5,244 bases of DNA from Acidobacteriaceae bacterium (lineage in GTDB: Bacteria > Acidobacteriota > Terriglobia > Terriglobales > Acidobacteriaceae): contig PLBX01000564.1 of NCBI GenBank assembly GCA_003135495.1, positions 1 through 5,244 of the forward strand, given 5' to 3'. A program made the translations under genes and the position numbers. Under the pieces are notes generated by a model. That model saw only the letters and a program-made list of their open reading frames with translations. It had not been told where the DNA came from and ran no database searches. Below, one piece after another: positions 1 to 5,244 of the stretch (its first letter is position 1; each line of letters starts with the position of its first letter).

Positions 1-250
1 CCAAGTGGATTCTCTCTCATTCCACCTGGTACAAATTTCGCCGGTCACGTCAGCGGGCAGTCGAGAACTAAGGGATTTTCCACCTATGGTGGTTATCGGT
101 CAAGGAGAATCATTCGCAGGGTGAAACGGAGATGCGGCCAAGTGTTCAATGGCACTGTGCGGACTCCACACGGGCTCTAATTTCGCTCGTTGGAACAATA
201 GTATTACAGTGGGCCACGCACCACCATGAGTAATGATGCCCGGCCCTAAC

Positions 251-280
251 TGGCACACACCAATGGAGTGGGGTGTGCCA
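251..280. repeat. Imperfect inverted repeat (hairpin), 11-base arms
   Basis: The arms TGGCACACACC (251-261) and GGGGTGTGCCA (270-280) pair at 10 of 11 positions around an 8-base loop. No T-run follows on the plus strand, so it does not look like a standard intrinsic terminator. It may be an operator-like dyad, a terminator-like fold for an upstream gene, or a remnant repeat element. The function is unknown. Confidence 0.6.
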
Positions 281-319
281 GCCTGCTAACAGGACCCACA
301 GCGTTAGCCTCGCTGCTCT

Positions 320-347
320 CTGACGCACTGTCAATAAAAAATAGCAT
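320..347 (+). promoter_or_regulatory. Weak candidate promoter for the REC-GGDEF gene
   Basis: CTGACG (320-325) and TAGCAT (342-347) each match the sigma-70 boxes TTGACA and TATAAT at four of six positions, with a 16-base spacer that includes an A-rich run. It lies about 95 bases before the first candidate start of the cyclase gene. A transcript from here would carry the 395-427 hairpin in its leader. Both boxes are poor matches, so this is only a candidate. Confidence 0.22.
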
Positions 348-394
348 AGGAGAACAGCAAAGGGACAATTGCAGAGGTGCACGGTCTTTCGTTC

Positions 395-427
395 GCCGCT
401 CGTGACCTTGCGCAGGTTACGAGCGGC
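395..427. repeat. 13-bp stem-loop just upstream of the REC-GGDEF gene
   Basis: GCCGCTCGTGACC (395-407) pairs with GGTTACGAGCGGC (415-427) over 13 positions, twelve Watson-Crick and one G-U, around a 7-base loop (TTGCGCA). It ends 14 bases before the ATG at 442 and 26 before the alternative TTG at 454. No T-run follows, so a simple intrinsic terminator is unlikely. A leader RNA structure affecting translation, or a protein-binding dyad in DNA, are both possible. The sequence does not match the cyclic-di-GMP riboswitch consensus that I know. Confidence 0.7.
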
Positions 428-441
428 TGCGAACATCCTCA

Positions 442-1383
442 ATGGGGACCGCCTTGAAGATCCTATTAGTAGAAGATTCGGCCATCGACAGACATGAGGT
501 CGGGAAATATCTGACGGAGTGGGGGCTGGACTATGCTGTAGTTGACAATGGCACCGAAGCGGTCAAGCTTTTCGAATCTCCTCACCCTCCAAATTTGGTG
601 TTACTCGACTGGCTGCTTCCCGGCATCGATGGTATTGATGTTTGCCGTGAGATTAGAAAGCTGGGAAAGAATGGCCCATACACGTACACCGTAATGCTGA
701 CGGCGAAGAGCCGAAAGCAGGATTTACTCATGGCTATGGAGGCTGGGGCAGACGATTACCTAGCCAAGCCGGTAGACCCTTCCGAACTCCGGGCGCGAAT
801 CCTCGCAGGCAAGAGAATACTGGAACTTCAGCAGTCCCTTCGATTCGCCGCGACTCACGATTTTCTAACGGACCTGCTAAACCGCGCCGAGATACTTTCA
901 GTCCTGGAAAAAGAATGGTCGCGGAGTAGACGCGAGAAAAAGCCGGCAACAGTCATTCTGGCGGACATTGACCACTTTAAAAGCATCAACGATTCTTTTG
1001 GCCACGCCGCTGGCGACGACGTCTTGAAAGAAGTAGCGGCAAGACTGAAATCCACGTTGAGGCCCTATGATGCGGTGGGCCGTTATGGCGGCGAAGAATT
1101 TCTTCTCGTCTTACCCGCTTGTGATCTAGTTATAGGTCGCAGACGTGCCGACGAGATCCGTCACCTCATTTGTGAGGAGCCGATCTCCACCCCCGCAGGC
1201 AAAGCTTCGGTAACCATCAGCATGGGTGTTACGGTCACCGCGTTCAATCATGAGCTATCTATAACCGAGATTCTCCATCAAGCCGATATGGCCTTATACG
1301 AGGCCAAGAAGCTGGGGCGGAATCGCGTCGAGTTCAAATATGGTTCCGTCTCTAGGGCCGGGCTAATACACGCGCGCTCATAG
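442..1383 (+). CDS. REC-GGDEF response regulator, predicted diguanylate cyclase (PleD/WspR-like)
   Basis: This 313-residue protein should make cyclic-di-GMP from two GTP in the cytoplasm when phosphorylated. Residues 6-125 form a receiver domain with the acidic pair Glu11/Asp12, phospho-acceptor Asp56 in LLDW, switch Thr87 and Lys109-Pro110. A short helical linker (about 120-137) leads to a GGDEF domain at about 138-298. That domain has TDLLNR at 143-148, metal-binding Asp175 in DIDHFK, and the active-site loop GGEEF at 216-220. The inhibitory RxxD site is intact (Arg207, Asp210), five residues before the loop, so product feedback is expected. All the key residues I looked for are present, so an active enzyme is inferred. 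The start is uncertain: ATG at 442 has no clear ribosome binding site, whereas TTG at 454 has GGGGA five bases upstream and gives the typical N-terminus MKILLVEDS. A receiver gene follows after 47 bases on the same strand, a probable operon. No kinase is visible. Confidence 0.93.
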   Translation: MGTALKILLVEDSAIDRHEVGKYLTEWGLDYAVVDNGTEAVKLFESPHPPNLVLLDWLLPGIDGIDVCREIRKLGKNGPYTYTVMLTAKSRKQDLLMAMEAGADDYLAKPVDPSELRARILAGKRILELQQSLRFAATHDFLTDLLNRAEILSVLEKEWSRSRREKKPATVILADIDHFKSINDSFGHAAGDDVLKEVAARLKSTLRPYDAVGRYGGEEFLLVLPACDLVIGRRRADEIRHLICEEPISTPAGKASVTISMGVTVTAFNHELSITEILHQADMALYEAKKLGRNRVEFKYGSVSRAGLIHARS

Positions 1384-1420
1384 GGAGGAGCGGCGTAGCC
1401 TCACTTTGAGCCTATACGGG

Positions 1421-1425
1421 AAGGA
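1421..1425 (+). promoter_or_regulatory. Ribosome binding site that points to a CTG start
   Basis: AAGGA (part of GGGAAGGA) sits five bases before CTG at 1431, an ideal spacing. It decides the start of the next gene, because the in-frame stop TGA at 1407-1409 leaves no upstream ATG, GTG or TTG, and the first conventional start (TTG at 1488) would cut off the first third of the fold's acidic pocket. Confidence 0.65.
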
Positions 1426-1430
1426 TTAAT

Positions 1431-1808
1431 CTGAAAGTACTCCTAGCGGAAGACAGCAAGTTTCTTCGAGTTGCGACGGAACGCGCCTTGGCAGGTGCGG
1501 GATACGAAGTGATCAGCGCCAGCGACGGAGAGCAGGCCTTAGTCTTGGCACGCCAGCATCTGCCCGCATTGGTACTCCTGGACATAATGCTGCCGAAGAA
1601 GAGCGGCTTGGATGTGCTGAAGGCTTTAAAGGAAGACTCAGCAACAGCACCCATTCCCGTAATGATGTTGACCAGCCTCTCGCGGCAAAATGCGACGCAA
1701 CTTGAGAAAGATGGGGCGAGCAGTTTTTATGCAAAGTGTGACGCTATGCTGGGGAATGGGCCTGACTCATTGATAAACCGAGTCAATCAGATGCTAAAGA
1801 AGCGGTAG
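1431..1808 (+). CDS. Single-domain response regulator (CheY-like receiver)
   Basis: Read from CTG at 1431 the product is 125 residues, a complete receiver domain starting MKVLLAEDS. It carries acidic Glu7/Asp8, phospho-acceptor Asp51 in LLDIM, switch Thr81 and conserved Lys102. The usual Pro after that Lys is replaced by Cys (AKCD), and the residue at the usual aromatic switch position appears to be Phe99 or Tyr100. There is no output domain, so it should act by binding a partner or as a phosphate sink. A start at TTG 1488 would delete 19 residues, including beta-1 and the Glu-Asp pair, and would not fold as a receiver, so CTG (or less likely ATT at 1425) is preferred. It lies 47 bases after the REC-GGDEF gene on the same strand and may share its kinase or compete for phosphate. 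It ends 13 bases from the stop of the convergent PilZ gene. Confidence 0.85.
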   Translation: MKVLLAEDSKFLRVATERALAGAGYEVISASDGEQALVLARQHLPALVLLDIMLPKKSGLDVLKALKEDSATAPIPVMMLTSLSRQNATQLEKDGASSFYAKCDAMLGNGPDSLINRVNQMLKKR

Positions 1809-1821
1809 TGGTAGGGAGGTA

Positions 1822-2148
1822 TCAAACGCGCCAGTCTGCTGGCGGATCTTCGATCTCCCAGAAATTGTTCGGCCTCTCAAACTCAAGTCCCGTCAGCCAT
1901 GAAGCACTTTCAGGTAGTGGGATGACGAGCACAACGCGAGCCCTTTTATTACGGCCATTGGAGACAAGCTTTACGTTGACCAACAATTGTTTCTCCAATT
2001 GCTCGCGAACGATAACACCGCAACCGTGTGCGTTCACGACCACGGTCAGATATTCCGCGCGAAAATCATATGCAGGATCAAGGCTCGTGATTTCAATCGC
2101 AATCTTTCGTGAGAGGCGAGTACTACGTCTGACATCGTCTTTATCCAA
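1822..2148 (-). CDS. Small PilZ-domain protein, candidate cyclic-di-GMP receptor
   Basis: From TTG at 2148 the product is 108 residues. The N-terminus has the RxxxR element of PilZ domains (Arg7 and Arg11 in RRSTR). A beta-strand then leads to NAHGCG (39-44), in the position of the family's (D/N)xSxxG motif but with His where Ser is usual. The rest alternates strands, with GLEF at 87-90 and an aromatic/acidic tail (NFWEIEDPPADW). I recall very similar short proteins from Acidobacteriota annotated as PilZ; that is memory, not a search. No signal peptide or membrane segment is seen, so it is cytoplasmic. An upstream in-frame TTG at 2172 would add eight residues but lies before the GGAGGA, so 2148 is chosen. 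It is convergent with the receiver gene, and closeness to a diguanylate cyclase supports a cyclic-di-GMP role. Binding itself is inferred. Confidence 0.78.
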   Translation of the reverse strand: MDKDDVRRSTRLSRKIAIEITSLDPAYDFRAEYLTVVVNAHGCGVIVREQLEKQLLVNVKLVSNGRNKRARVVLVIPLPESASWLTGLEFERPNNFWEIEDPPADWRV

Positions 2149-2154
2149 CGCGGT

Positions 2155-2160
2155 TCCTCC
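2155..2160 (-). promoter_or_regulatory. Strong ribosome binding site GGAGGA for the PilZ gene
   Basis: On the minus strand GGAGGA lies six bases before TTG at 2148. This near-perfect Shine-Dalgarno sequence lies downstream of the longer-frame TTG at 2172, so it selects the internal TTG as the start. Confidence 0.72.
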
Positions 2161-2335
2161 GCTTGGACTCAACGCTAACTGCCGTCCGGACTTACGCTAG
2201 ACCATTTCTAGAGAGCCGGCATACTTGCGGGAAATATATTACGAAAGCCGAACAACTAACGCCTCTACCCTCAACCTCATCCGCCGCGCAGCCGGGGATT
2301 TCCAAGCTAGTGCCCTTCGCTGTAGCAGCACACGT

Positions 2336-2341
2336 TACAAT
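2336..2341 (+). promoter_or_regulatory. Candidate -10 box for the glycosidase gene
   Basis: TACAAT matches TATAAT at five of six positions and lies 29 bases before the ATG at 2371, giving a short leader. I found no good -35 box at 16-18 bases upstream, so either an activator is needed or the match is chance. Confidence 0.28.
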
Positions 2342-2370
2342 GGGCGTGAATTGGGATTTCGAAGGGATTC

Positions 2371-4413
2371 ATGATGGATCGCCGGGACTCGCTAAAGTTG
2401 CTATTGGCCGCTTCTTGTAGCACCATCCTTCCCCCGTGGTTGTCGGCGGCCCGCCGGCCGCCTGCATCTTCAACAACATCCGATGGCGGAAATGCGTACT
2501 TACAAAGCCGCCGCGAGAATGCCGTGCAAGTGATCGCTCCTGTCTTCACCTGGCTGCCGATGGGCGAGGTGAAGCCTGAAGGATGGATCAAAGAACAAAT
2601 GACGCGGGACCTCAACGAGGGCTTTGCGGGGCGGCTCGACGAGCTGTGCCACGAAGCTGCGTCCGACATCTTCACAAGCCATCGCAACAGCGGCTCGGCG
2701 GAGAACACCAGTAACTCCGCCAAAATTAATTGGTGGAACGGTGAGACGGAGGGAAACTGGCGCTCAGGCTTCATGATGATGGCCTATCTTGCCGGCGACG
2801 AAGAGGCTATTCGCAAGGCGGACGAATATGTGCACCGCATTTTGTCATCGCAAGAGAAGGATGGCTACCTGGGTGTCTTCGCGCCGGACATGCGCTTCTC
2901 CGCGCCGGGCGATCTGTGGACGCAGGCTTGCTTGTTGCGGGGGCTGCTCGCTTACGGCGAATTGGCCCATGATGAGCATGTGCATCAGGCAGTCGTTCGT
3001 GCGGCCGACCTTATTGTTTCCATAATGGGTGCCGGAAAAACTCCGCTCGCATCGGGTCCGGGAGGATACGGACAAAGTCACGACCTCATGATCTCAGACG
3101 TGATGGAGGCGCTCTTCAATCAGACCGGCGATGTAAAGTATCGAGACTTCATGCTCAGTCTCTACGAGGAGATGAGCGAGACCGCGCGTAACTCTGATAC
3201 AAGTCTGCACAACCTTCTCGATCTGGACGCGGGTTTTGCCGATCACGGCGCCAACACGTATGAGACGATCCGCGTGCCGCTCTGGCTTTGGATGGCCACG
3301 GGCAGGGAAGACCTTGGACAAGCCTCGCGCAACGCGCTCGAGAAGCTCTCTCGCTATACCGAGGTTAGCGGTTCGGCTGTAAGTCAGGAAGATGTCGCGC
3401 GCCTCAAGCCCGATCCACAATTCACCGAATACGAGTACTGCGCCACCAAGGAGATTCAATCCACGCTTCAATCGGCGCTGCAAAAGACGGGACTGCCTTA
3501 CCTCGGCGACCGCGTCGAGCAGATTTGGTTCAACGCAGCACAGGGTTCGCGGCTGCCTGATGGCAGTGCGATCAGTTATCTGACGTGCGATAACCGCTTT
3601 CACTGCGACAATCTCTCTCCGGACGGTATGCATCCCGATCCCCAGAGCAAGTTCTCGCCCACGCATGCGGACGTAGCCGTCTGTTGCAATCCGAACGCTA
3701 CCAATATCGCCCCCCTCTTTGTGCGCGGCATGTGGATGCGCGTGACGGATGGCGGTCTCGCGGCTTTGCTCTACGGCCCGTGCTCGGTTTCGACGACCGT
3801 CAGCGGGGTGCGCGTGCAGATCGAGGAGAAGACCAGCTATCCCTTCAAGAATGAGGTCGAGATTACGGTGCGGGCTGAGCGTGAGATCGAGTTCCCGCTG
3901 CTGCTGCGCGATCCGGGCTGGTCCCACGGCACCGCGGTCACCTGCGAGGGGGCCGACATTCGTCGCGAAGGTGGCTATTGGATCGTGACACGTAAGTGGA
4001 GGGCCTCCGCGATCGTTACCCTTGAGTTCCGGCCCACCGTGCGCGAGGTCGCCGCCACCAACGGCGAGGTTGCGCTTCAATACGGTGCGCTGCTGTTTGT
4101 GCAGCGAATCGGGGAGCGCAAAACCGTGACGAAGACCTATCCCGTAAAAGGCTTTGAAGATACAACTTACTTGCCGATGCCGGGAAAATACGAAGCGTTT
4201 GTGCTGCCGGCGTCCGCCCGCTGGCGTGGATTCGGCTTGAAACCTGTCTATTTGACCCAGGGAACGAATTGGTTGCGTCCCTTTGATACGCCGGTGATTA
4301 CGCTTCAAGGCACGCTGCCAGGTAAGTCAGACCGCTCAGAAATTGCGGTCACGTTGGTGCCCATCGGCAATGCCCCAATTCTGCGCCGCGCAACGTTTCC
4401 GATTGCGCCCTAG
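2371..4413 (+). CDS. Exported GH127-type glycoside hydrolase (beta-L-arabinofuranosidase-like, DUF1680)
   Basis: This 680-residue protein begins with a twin-arginine-like signal (DRRDSLK, Arg4-Arg5, then a short hydrophobic stretch to about residue 26), implying folded export by Tat to the periplasm or beyond. Cys16 in LAASC is a poor lipobox. The catalytic (alpha/alpha)6-barrel region spans about 55-450, followed by beta-rich domains to the end. The family needs a zinc site and a cysteine nucleophile. Here Glu355-Tyr-Cys357 and Cys438-Cys439 (AVCCNPN) match the Glu/Cys/Cys/Cys metal set, with Cys438 the expected nucleophile. Glu340 (SQED) is the best candidate for the acid/base glutamate, at a spacing close to that in the characterised HypBA1. 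EQIWFNA at 383-389 also fits the family. The substrate is probably L-arabinofuranosyl linkages in plant wall glycoproteins or pectin, but the family includes other activities. Start: AAGGG at 2362-2366 serves ATG 2371 or, at better spacing, ATG 2374. It appears monocistronic and is convergent with the recombinase gene. Confidence 0.88.
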   Translation: MMDRRDSLKLLLAASCSTILPPWLSAARRPPASSTTSDGGNAYLQSRRENAVQVIAPVFTWLPMGEVKPEGWIKEQMTRDLNEGFAGRLDELCHEAASDIFTSHRNSGSAENTSNSAKINWWNGETEGNWRSGFMMMAYLAGDEEAIRKADEYVHRILSSQEKDGYLGVFAPDMRFSAPGDLWTQACLLRGLLAYGELAHDEHVHQAVVRAADLIVSIMGAGKTPLASGPGGYGQSHDLMISDVMEALFNQTGDVKYRDFMLSLYEEMSETARNSDTSLHNLLDLDAGFADHGANTYETIRVPLWLWMATGREDLGQASRNALEKLSRYTEVSGSAVSQEDVARLKPDPQFTEYEYCATKEIQSTLQSALQKTGLPYLGDRVEQIWFNAAQGSRLPDGSAISYLTCDNRFHCDNLSPDGMHPDPQSKFSPTHADVAVCCNPNATNIAPLFVRGMWMRVTDGGLAALLYGPCSVSTTVSGVRVQIEEKTSYPFKNEVEITVRAEREIEFPLLLRDPGWSHGTAVTCEGADIRREGGYWIVTRKWRASAIVTLEFRPTVREVAATNGEVALQYGALLFVQRIGERKTVTKTYPVKGFEDTTYLPMPGKYEAFVLPASARWRGFGLKPVYLTQGTNWLRPFDTPVITLQGTLPGKSDRSEIAVTLVPIGNAPILRRATFPIAP

Positions 4414-4452
4414 CAACTTGAACTACAGTTCTATTGTGGAAAGCTCGCGCAA
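4414..4452. other. Short gap between convergent genes
   Basis: Only 39 bases separate the stops of the glycosidase and recombinase genes. GAAC-TACA-GTTC gives a 4-bp stem here, too weak for a confident terminator. No T-run or attachment-like repeat is visible. Confidence 0.4.
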
Positions 4453-5109
4453 TCAGCAGGTCGCGTGCGAAATCGCCCGAGTGGGGTCAGCCTTGGCGAG
4501 AGAATTGCTCCCGCAAGGATTTTTGGAACGCCGCTGAGCGATTCTGTGAGCCGTACCCAACCCAATCCCCAACTTTACAGAAACCGTGCGCCAGGAAGCC
4601 CCAGAATCGCGCATCGCTAAAATCGTAGTTTCATCGACGATCACCCGAGGACGCCCAAGACGCTTCCCTTTTGCCTTTGCGTTTCGAAGCCCGGCCTTTA
4701 CTCGCTCCTGGATTAGTGCGCGCTCGAACTGAGCCATGGCGCCCACGACATGGAACATCAGCCGGCCGGATGGCGTACTGAGGTCGAGATTGTCCCGCAG
4801 ACTGATGAAACTGAGCCCCAGCGCTTCGAGTTCCGCCAGAGCATTCACCAGATGCCGCAGGGAGCGGCCGAAACGGTCCAGCTTCCAGACGAGTATGGAA
4901 TCAAAACGGCGCCGTCGAGCGTCGATCATGAGTTGATTCAGGGCTGGCCGGGATTCTTTCGAGCCCGAATAACCTACATCGGTATATTCCTGGACGATCG
5001 TCAGCCCACGGGCCATGCAGTACTCGCGTAACTCCCGAAGTTGAAGCTCTGGGTTCTGGCCGTTGTTCGTACTTACTCGCGAGTACAGAGCAACACGATT
5101 AGTAGTCAT
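4453..5109 (-). CDS. Small serine recombinase (resolvase/invertase family)
   Basis: From ATG at 5109 the product is 218 residues, the usual size for Pin/Tn3-type resolvases and invertases, which cut and rejoin DNA through a phosphoserine link. The catalytic domain (about 5-140) has YSRVST with the expected nucleophile Ser13 and Arg11, the LDRFGRS motif with Arg79 and Arg82, the STPSGR segment at 111-116 and a long helix with FER (128-130). KGKRLGRPR (147-155) is the basic hinge, and a C-terminal helix-turn-helix follows at about 158-193. All expected catalytic residues are present, so it should be active. The frame is open to 5211 and could be called 34 residues longer, but that extension has no recombinase character, while GGAAGGG lies nine bases before ATG 5109. 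The start overlaps the stop of an upstream frame (ATGA), suggesting translational coupling. The target is not evident. It may be a resolvase or invertase of a mobile element off the right edge. Confidence 0.92.
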   Translation of the reverse strand: MTTNRVALYSRVSTNNGQNPELQLRELREYCMARGLTIVQEYTDVGYSGSKESRPALNQLMIDARRRRFDSILVWKLDRFGRSLRHLVNALAELEALGLSFISLRDNLDLSTPSGRLMFHVVGAMAQFERALIQERVKAGLRNAKAKGKRLGRPRVIVDETTILAMRDSGASWRTVSVKLGIGLGTAHRIAQRRSKNPCGSNSLAKADPTRAISHATC

Positions 5110-5244
5110 AACTTGCCGCCCTTCCGGGCCTTCGCTACGACCATCGAGGACCGCAAGCGTGCGAGTAGTTCGTCTTGGGGTAAAAGGCTTGTTAAAAGCG
5201 CCTGTCGGCATTCACGCTCGATAGCCGCGGCCTCACGAGCGATG
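5106..5244 (-). CDS. C-terminal part of an unidentified gene coupled to the recombinase (truncated by the window edge)
   Basis: On the minus strand a frame enters from the right edge and stays open for 45 codons to the TGA at 5108-5106. The visible part is rich in Arg, Glu, Ala and Leu, looks mostly alpha-helical (for example IERECRQALL and DELLARLR), and ends in the basic tail KARKGGKL. The stop overlaps the recombinase ATG as ATGA, the typical arrangement of translationally coupled genes, and the recombinase's ribosome binding site lies inside this frame. I do not recognise the family. It could be a small accessory protein of the recombinase or the end of a larger gene. The short length leaves some chance that it is not a gene, but the overlap and the composition favour one. 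Confidence 0.55.
   Translation of the reverse strand, partial: IAREAAAIERECRQALLTSLLPQDELLARLRSSMVVAKARKGGKL
5119..5125 (-). promoter_or_regulatory. Ribosome binding site supporting the short recombinase start
   Basis: GGAAGGG on the minus strand is nine bases before ATG 5109. It supports starting the recombinase there and not at the longer in-frame ATG at 5211, which has no comparable site and whose extra residues lack family character. Confidence 0.55.

Larger units (their letters stand above)
1..441. other. Leader/intergenic region with no confident gene
   Basis: I see no gene here that I can defend. Plus-strand reading frames are open from the left edge to a TAA at 69-71, a TGA near 121-123 and a TAA at 178-180, so one could be the tail of an upstream gene, but none carries a motif I recognise. 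The minus-strand frame at 146-442 has an unnatural run of Trp, Cys and His and starts at TTG without a ribosome binding site. What can be seen is two inverted repeats (251-280 and 395-427) and an A-rich stretch at 331-346 that could lie in a promoter for the signalling gene at 442. Confidence 0.5.
2149..2370. other. Divergent intergenic region between the PilZ and glycosidase genes
   Basis: About 220 bases separate the divergently transcribed genes, so promoters for both should lie here. An AT-rich island around 2232-2241 (AAATATATTA) reads as a possible -10 box on either strand, TATATT at 2238-2233 on the minus strand being the one usable for the PilZ gene. A short dyad CTAGA-5-TCTAG lies at about 2199-2213. 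Frames running through this region show no domain or ribosome binding site and appear to be noise. Confidence 0.45.

Noticed and set aside
1..180. Plus-strand frames open from the left edge (stops at 69-71 and 178-180)
   Set aside because: One may be the tail of an upstream gene (the shorter ends in RQRAVEN), but the length is within chance and no motif decides between the frames.
251..427. Riboswitch or CRISPR-like array in the left region
   Set aside because: Only two unrelated dyads are present, with no regularly spaced direct repeats and no match to cyclic-di-GMP riboswitch consensus sequences that I know.
146..442. Minus-strand open frame (98 codons) in the left region
   Set aside because: It has a TTG start without a ribosome binding site, a Trp/Cys/His-rich low-plausibility product, and it runs through both inverted repeats.
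1808..2200. Plus-strand frame (130 codons) opposite the PilZ gene
   Set aside because: Ser/Thr/Arg-rich shadow of the PilZ gene, which has recognisable motifs and a strong ribosome binding site on the other strand.
2307..2774. Minus-strand open frame (155 codons) across the glycosidase start
   Set aside because: It overlaps the signal peptide and N-terminus of the glycosidase and shows no motif or ribosome binding site that I can see.
3094..4308. Long minus-strand open frame (404 codons) antisense to the glycosidase
   Set aside because: It lies wholly inside the well-supported glycosidase gene, has Arg/His-rich composition typical of antisense frames in GC-rich coding DNA, and shows no domain.
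4736..5031. Plus-strand frames opposite the recombinase
   Set aside because: They are antisense to conserved catalytic segments of the recombinase and have no independent support.
5110..5211. N-terminal extension of the recombinase to ATG 5211
   Set aside because: The 34 extra residues have no recombinase character, the family normally starts a few residues before the YxRVS motif, and another frame over the same bases looks more protein-like and ends at the ATGA overlap.

Overview
The window looks like a piece of a chromosome of moderate-to-high GC content. The organism is probably a soil-type Gram-negative bacterium, and Acidobacteriota (Terriglobia-like) is my best guess. That guess rests on recalled resemblance of the small PilZ protein to a type I associate with that phylum, plus a Tat-exported GH127-type glycosidase. 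It is not a database result.

Layout from left to right. Positions 1-441 hold no gene I can defend, but contain two clear inverted repeats; the second ends 14 bases before a signalling gene. Positions 442-1383 (+) encode a REC-GGDEF response regulator, a predicted diguanylate cyclase. Positions 1431-1808 (+) encode a stand-alone REC protein whose full domain is recovered only if translation starts at a CTG. Convergent to it, 1822-2148 (-) encodes a small PilZ-domain protein, a candidate cyclic-di-GMP receptor, starting at TTG behind a strong GGAGGA. A gap of about 220 bp separates it from 2371-4413 (+), a 680-residue GH127-type glycoside hydrolase with a twin-arginine signal and the Glu-X-Cys and Cys-Cys metal/catalytic motifs of the family. 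Convergent to that, 4453-5109 (-) encodes a small serine recombinase. A further reading frame enters from the right edge on the minus strand and ends at 5106, overlapping the recombinase start as ATGA.

How the parts fit together. The first three genes form a plausible cyclic-di-GMP module: a phosphorylation-controlled synthase, a single-domain receiver that may share its phosphate input, and a possible effector. No histidine kinase is visible, so the input is unknown. The hydrolase is a separate secreted function, probably acting on L-arabinofuranosyl or related plant polysaccharide or glycoprotein linkages. The recombinase and its coupled upstream frame are probably part of an accessory or mobile segment extending off the right edge. 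I see no wholly new system. The most useful points are the non-ATG starts, the unlisted overlapping gene end at the right edge, and the leader hairpin before the cyclase.
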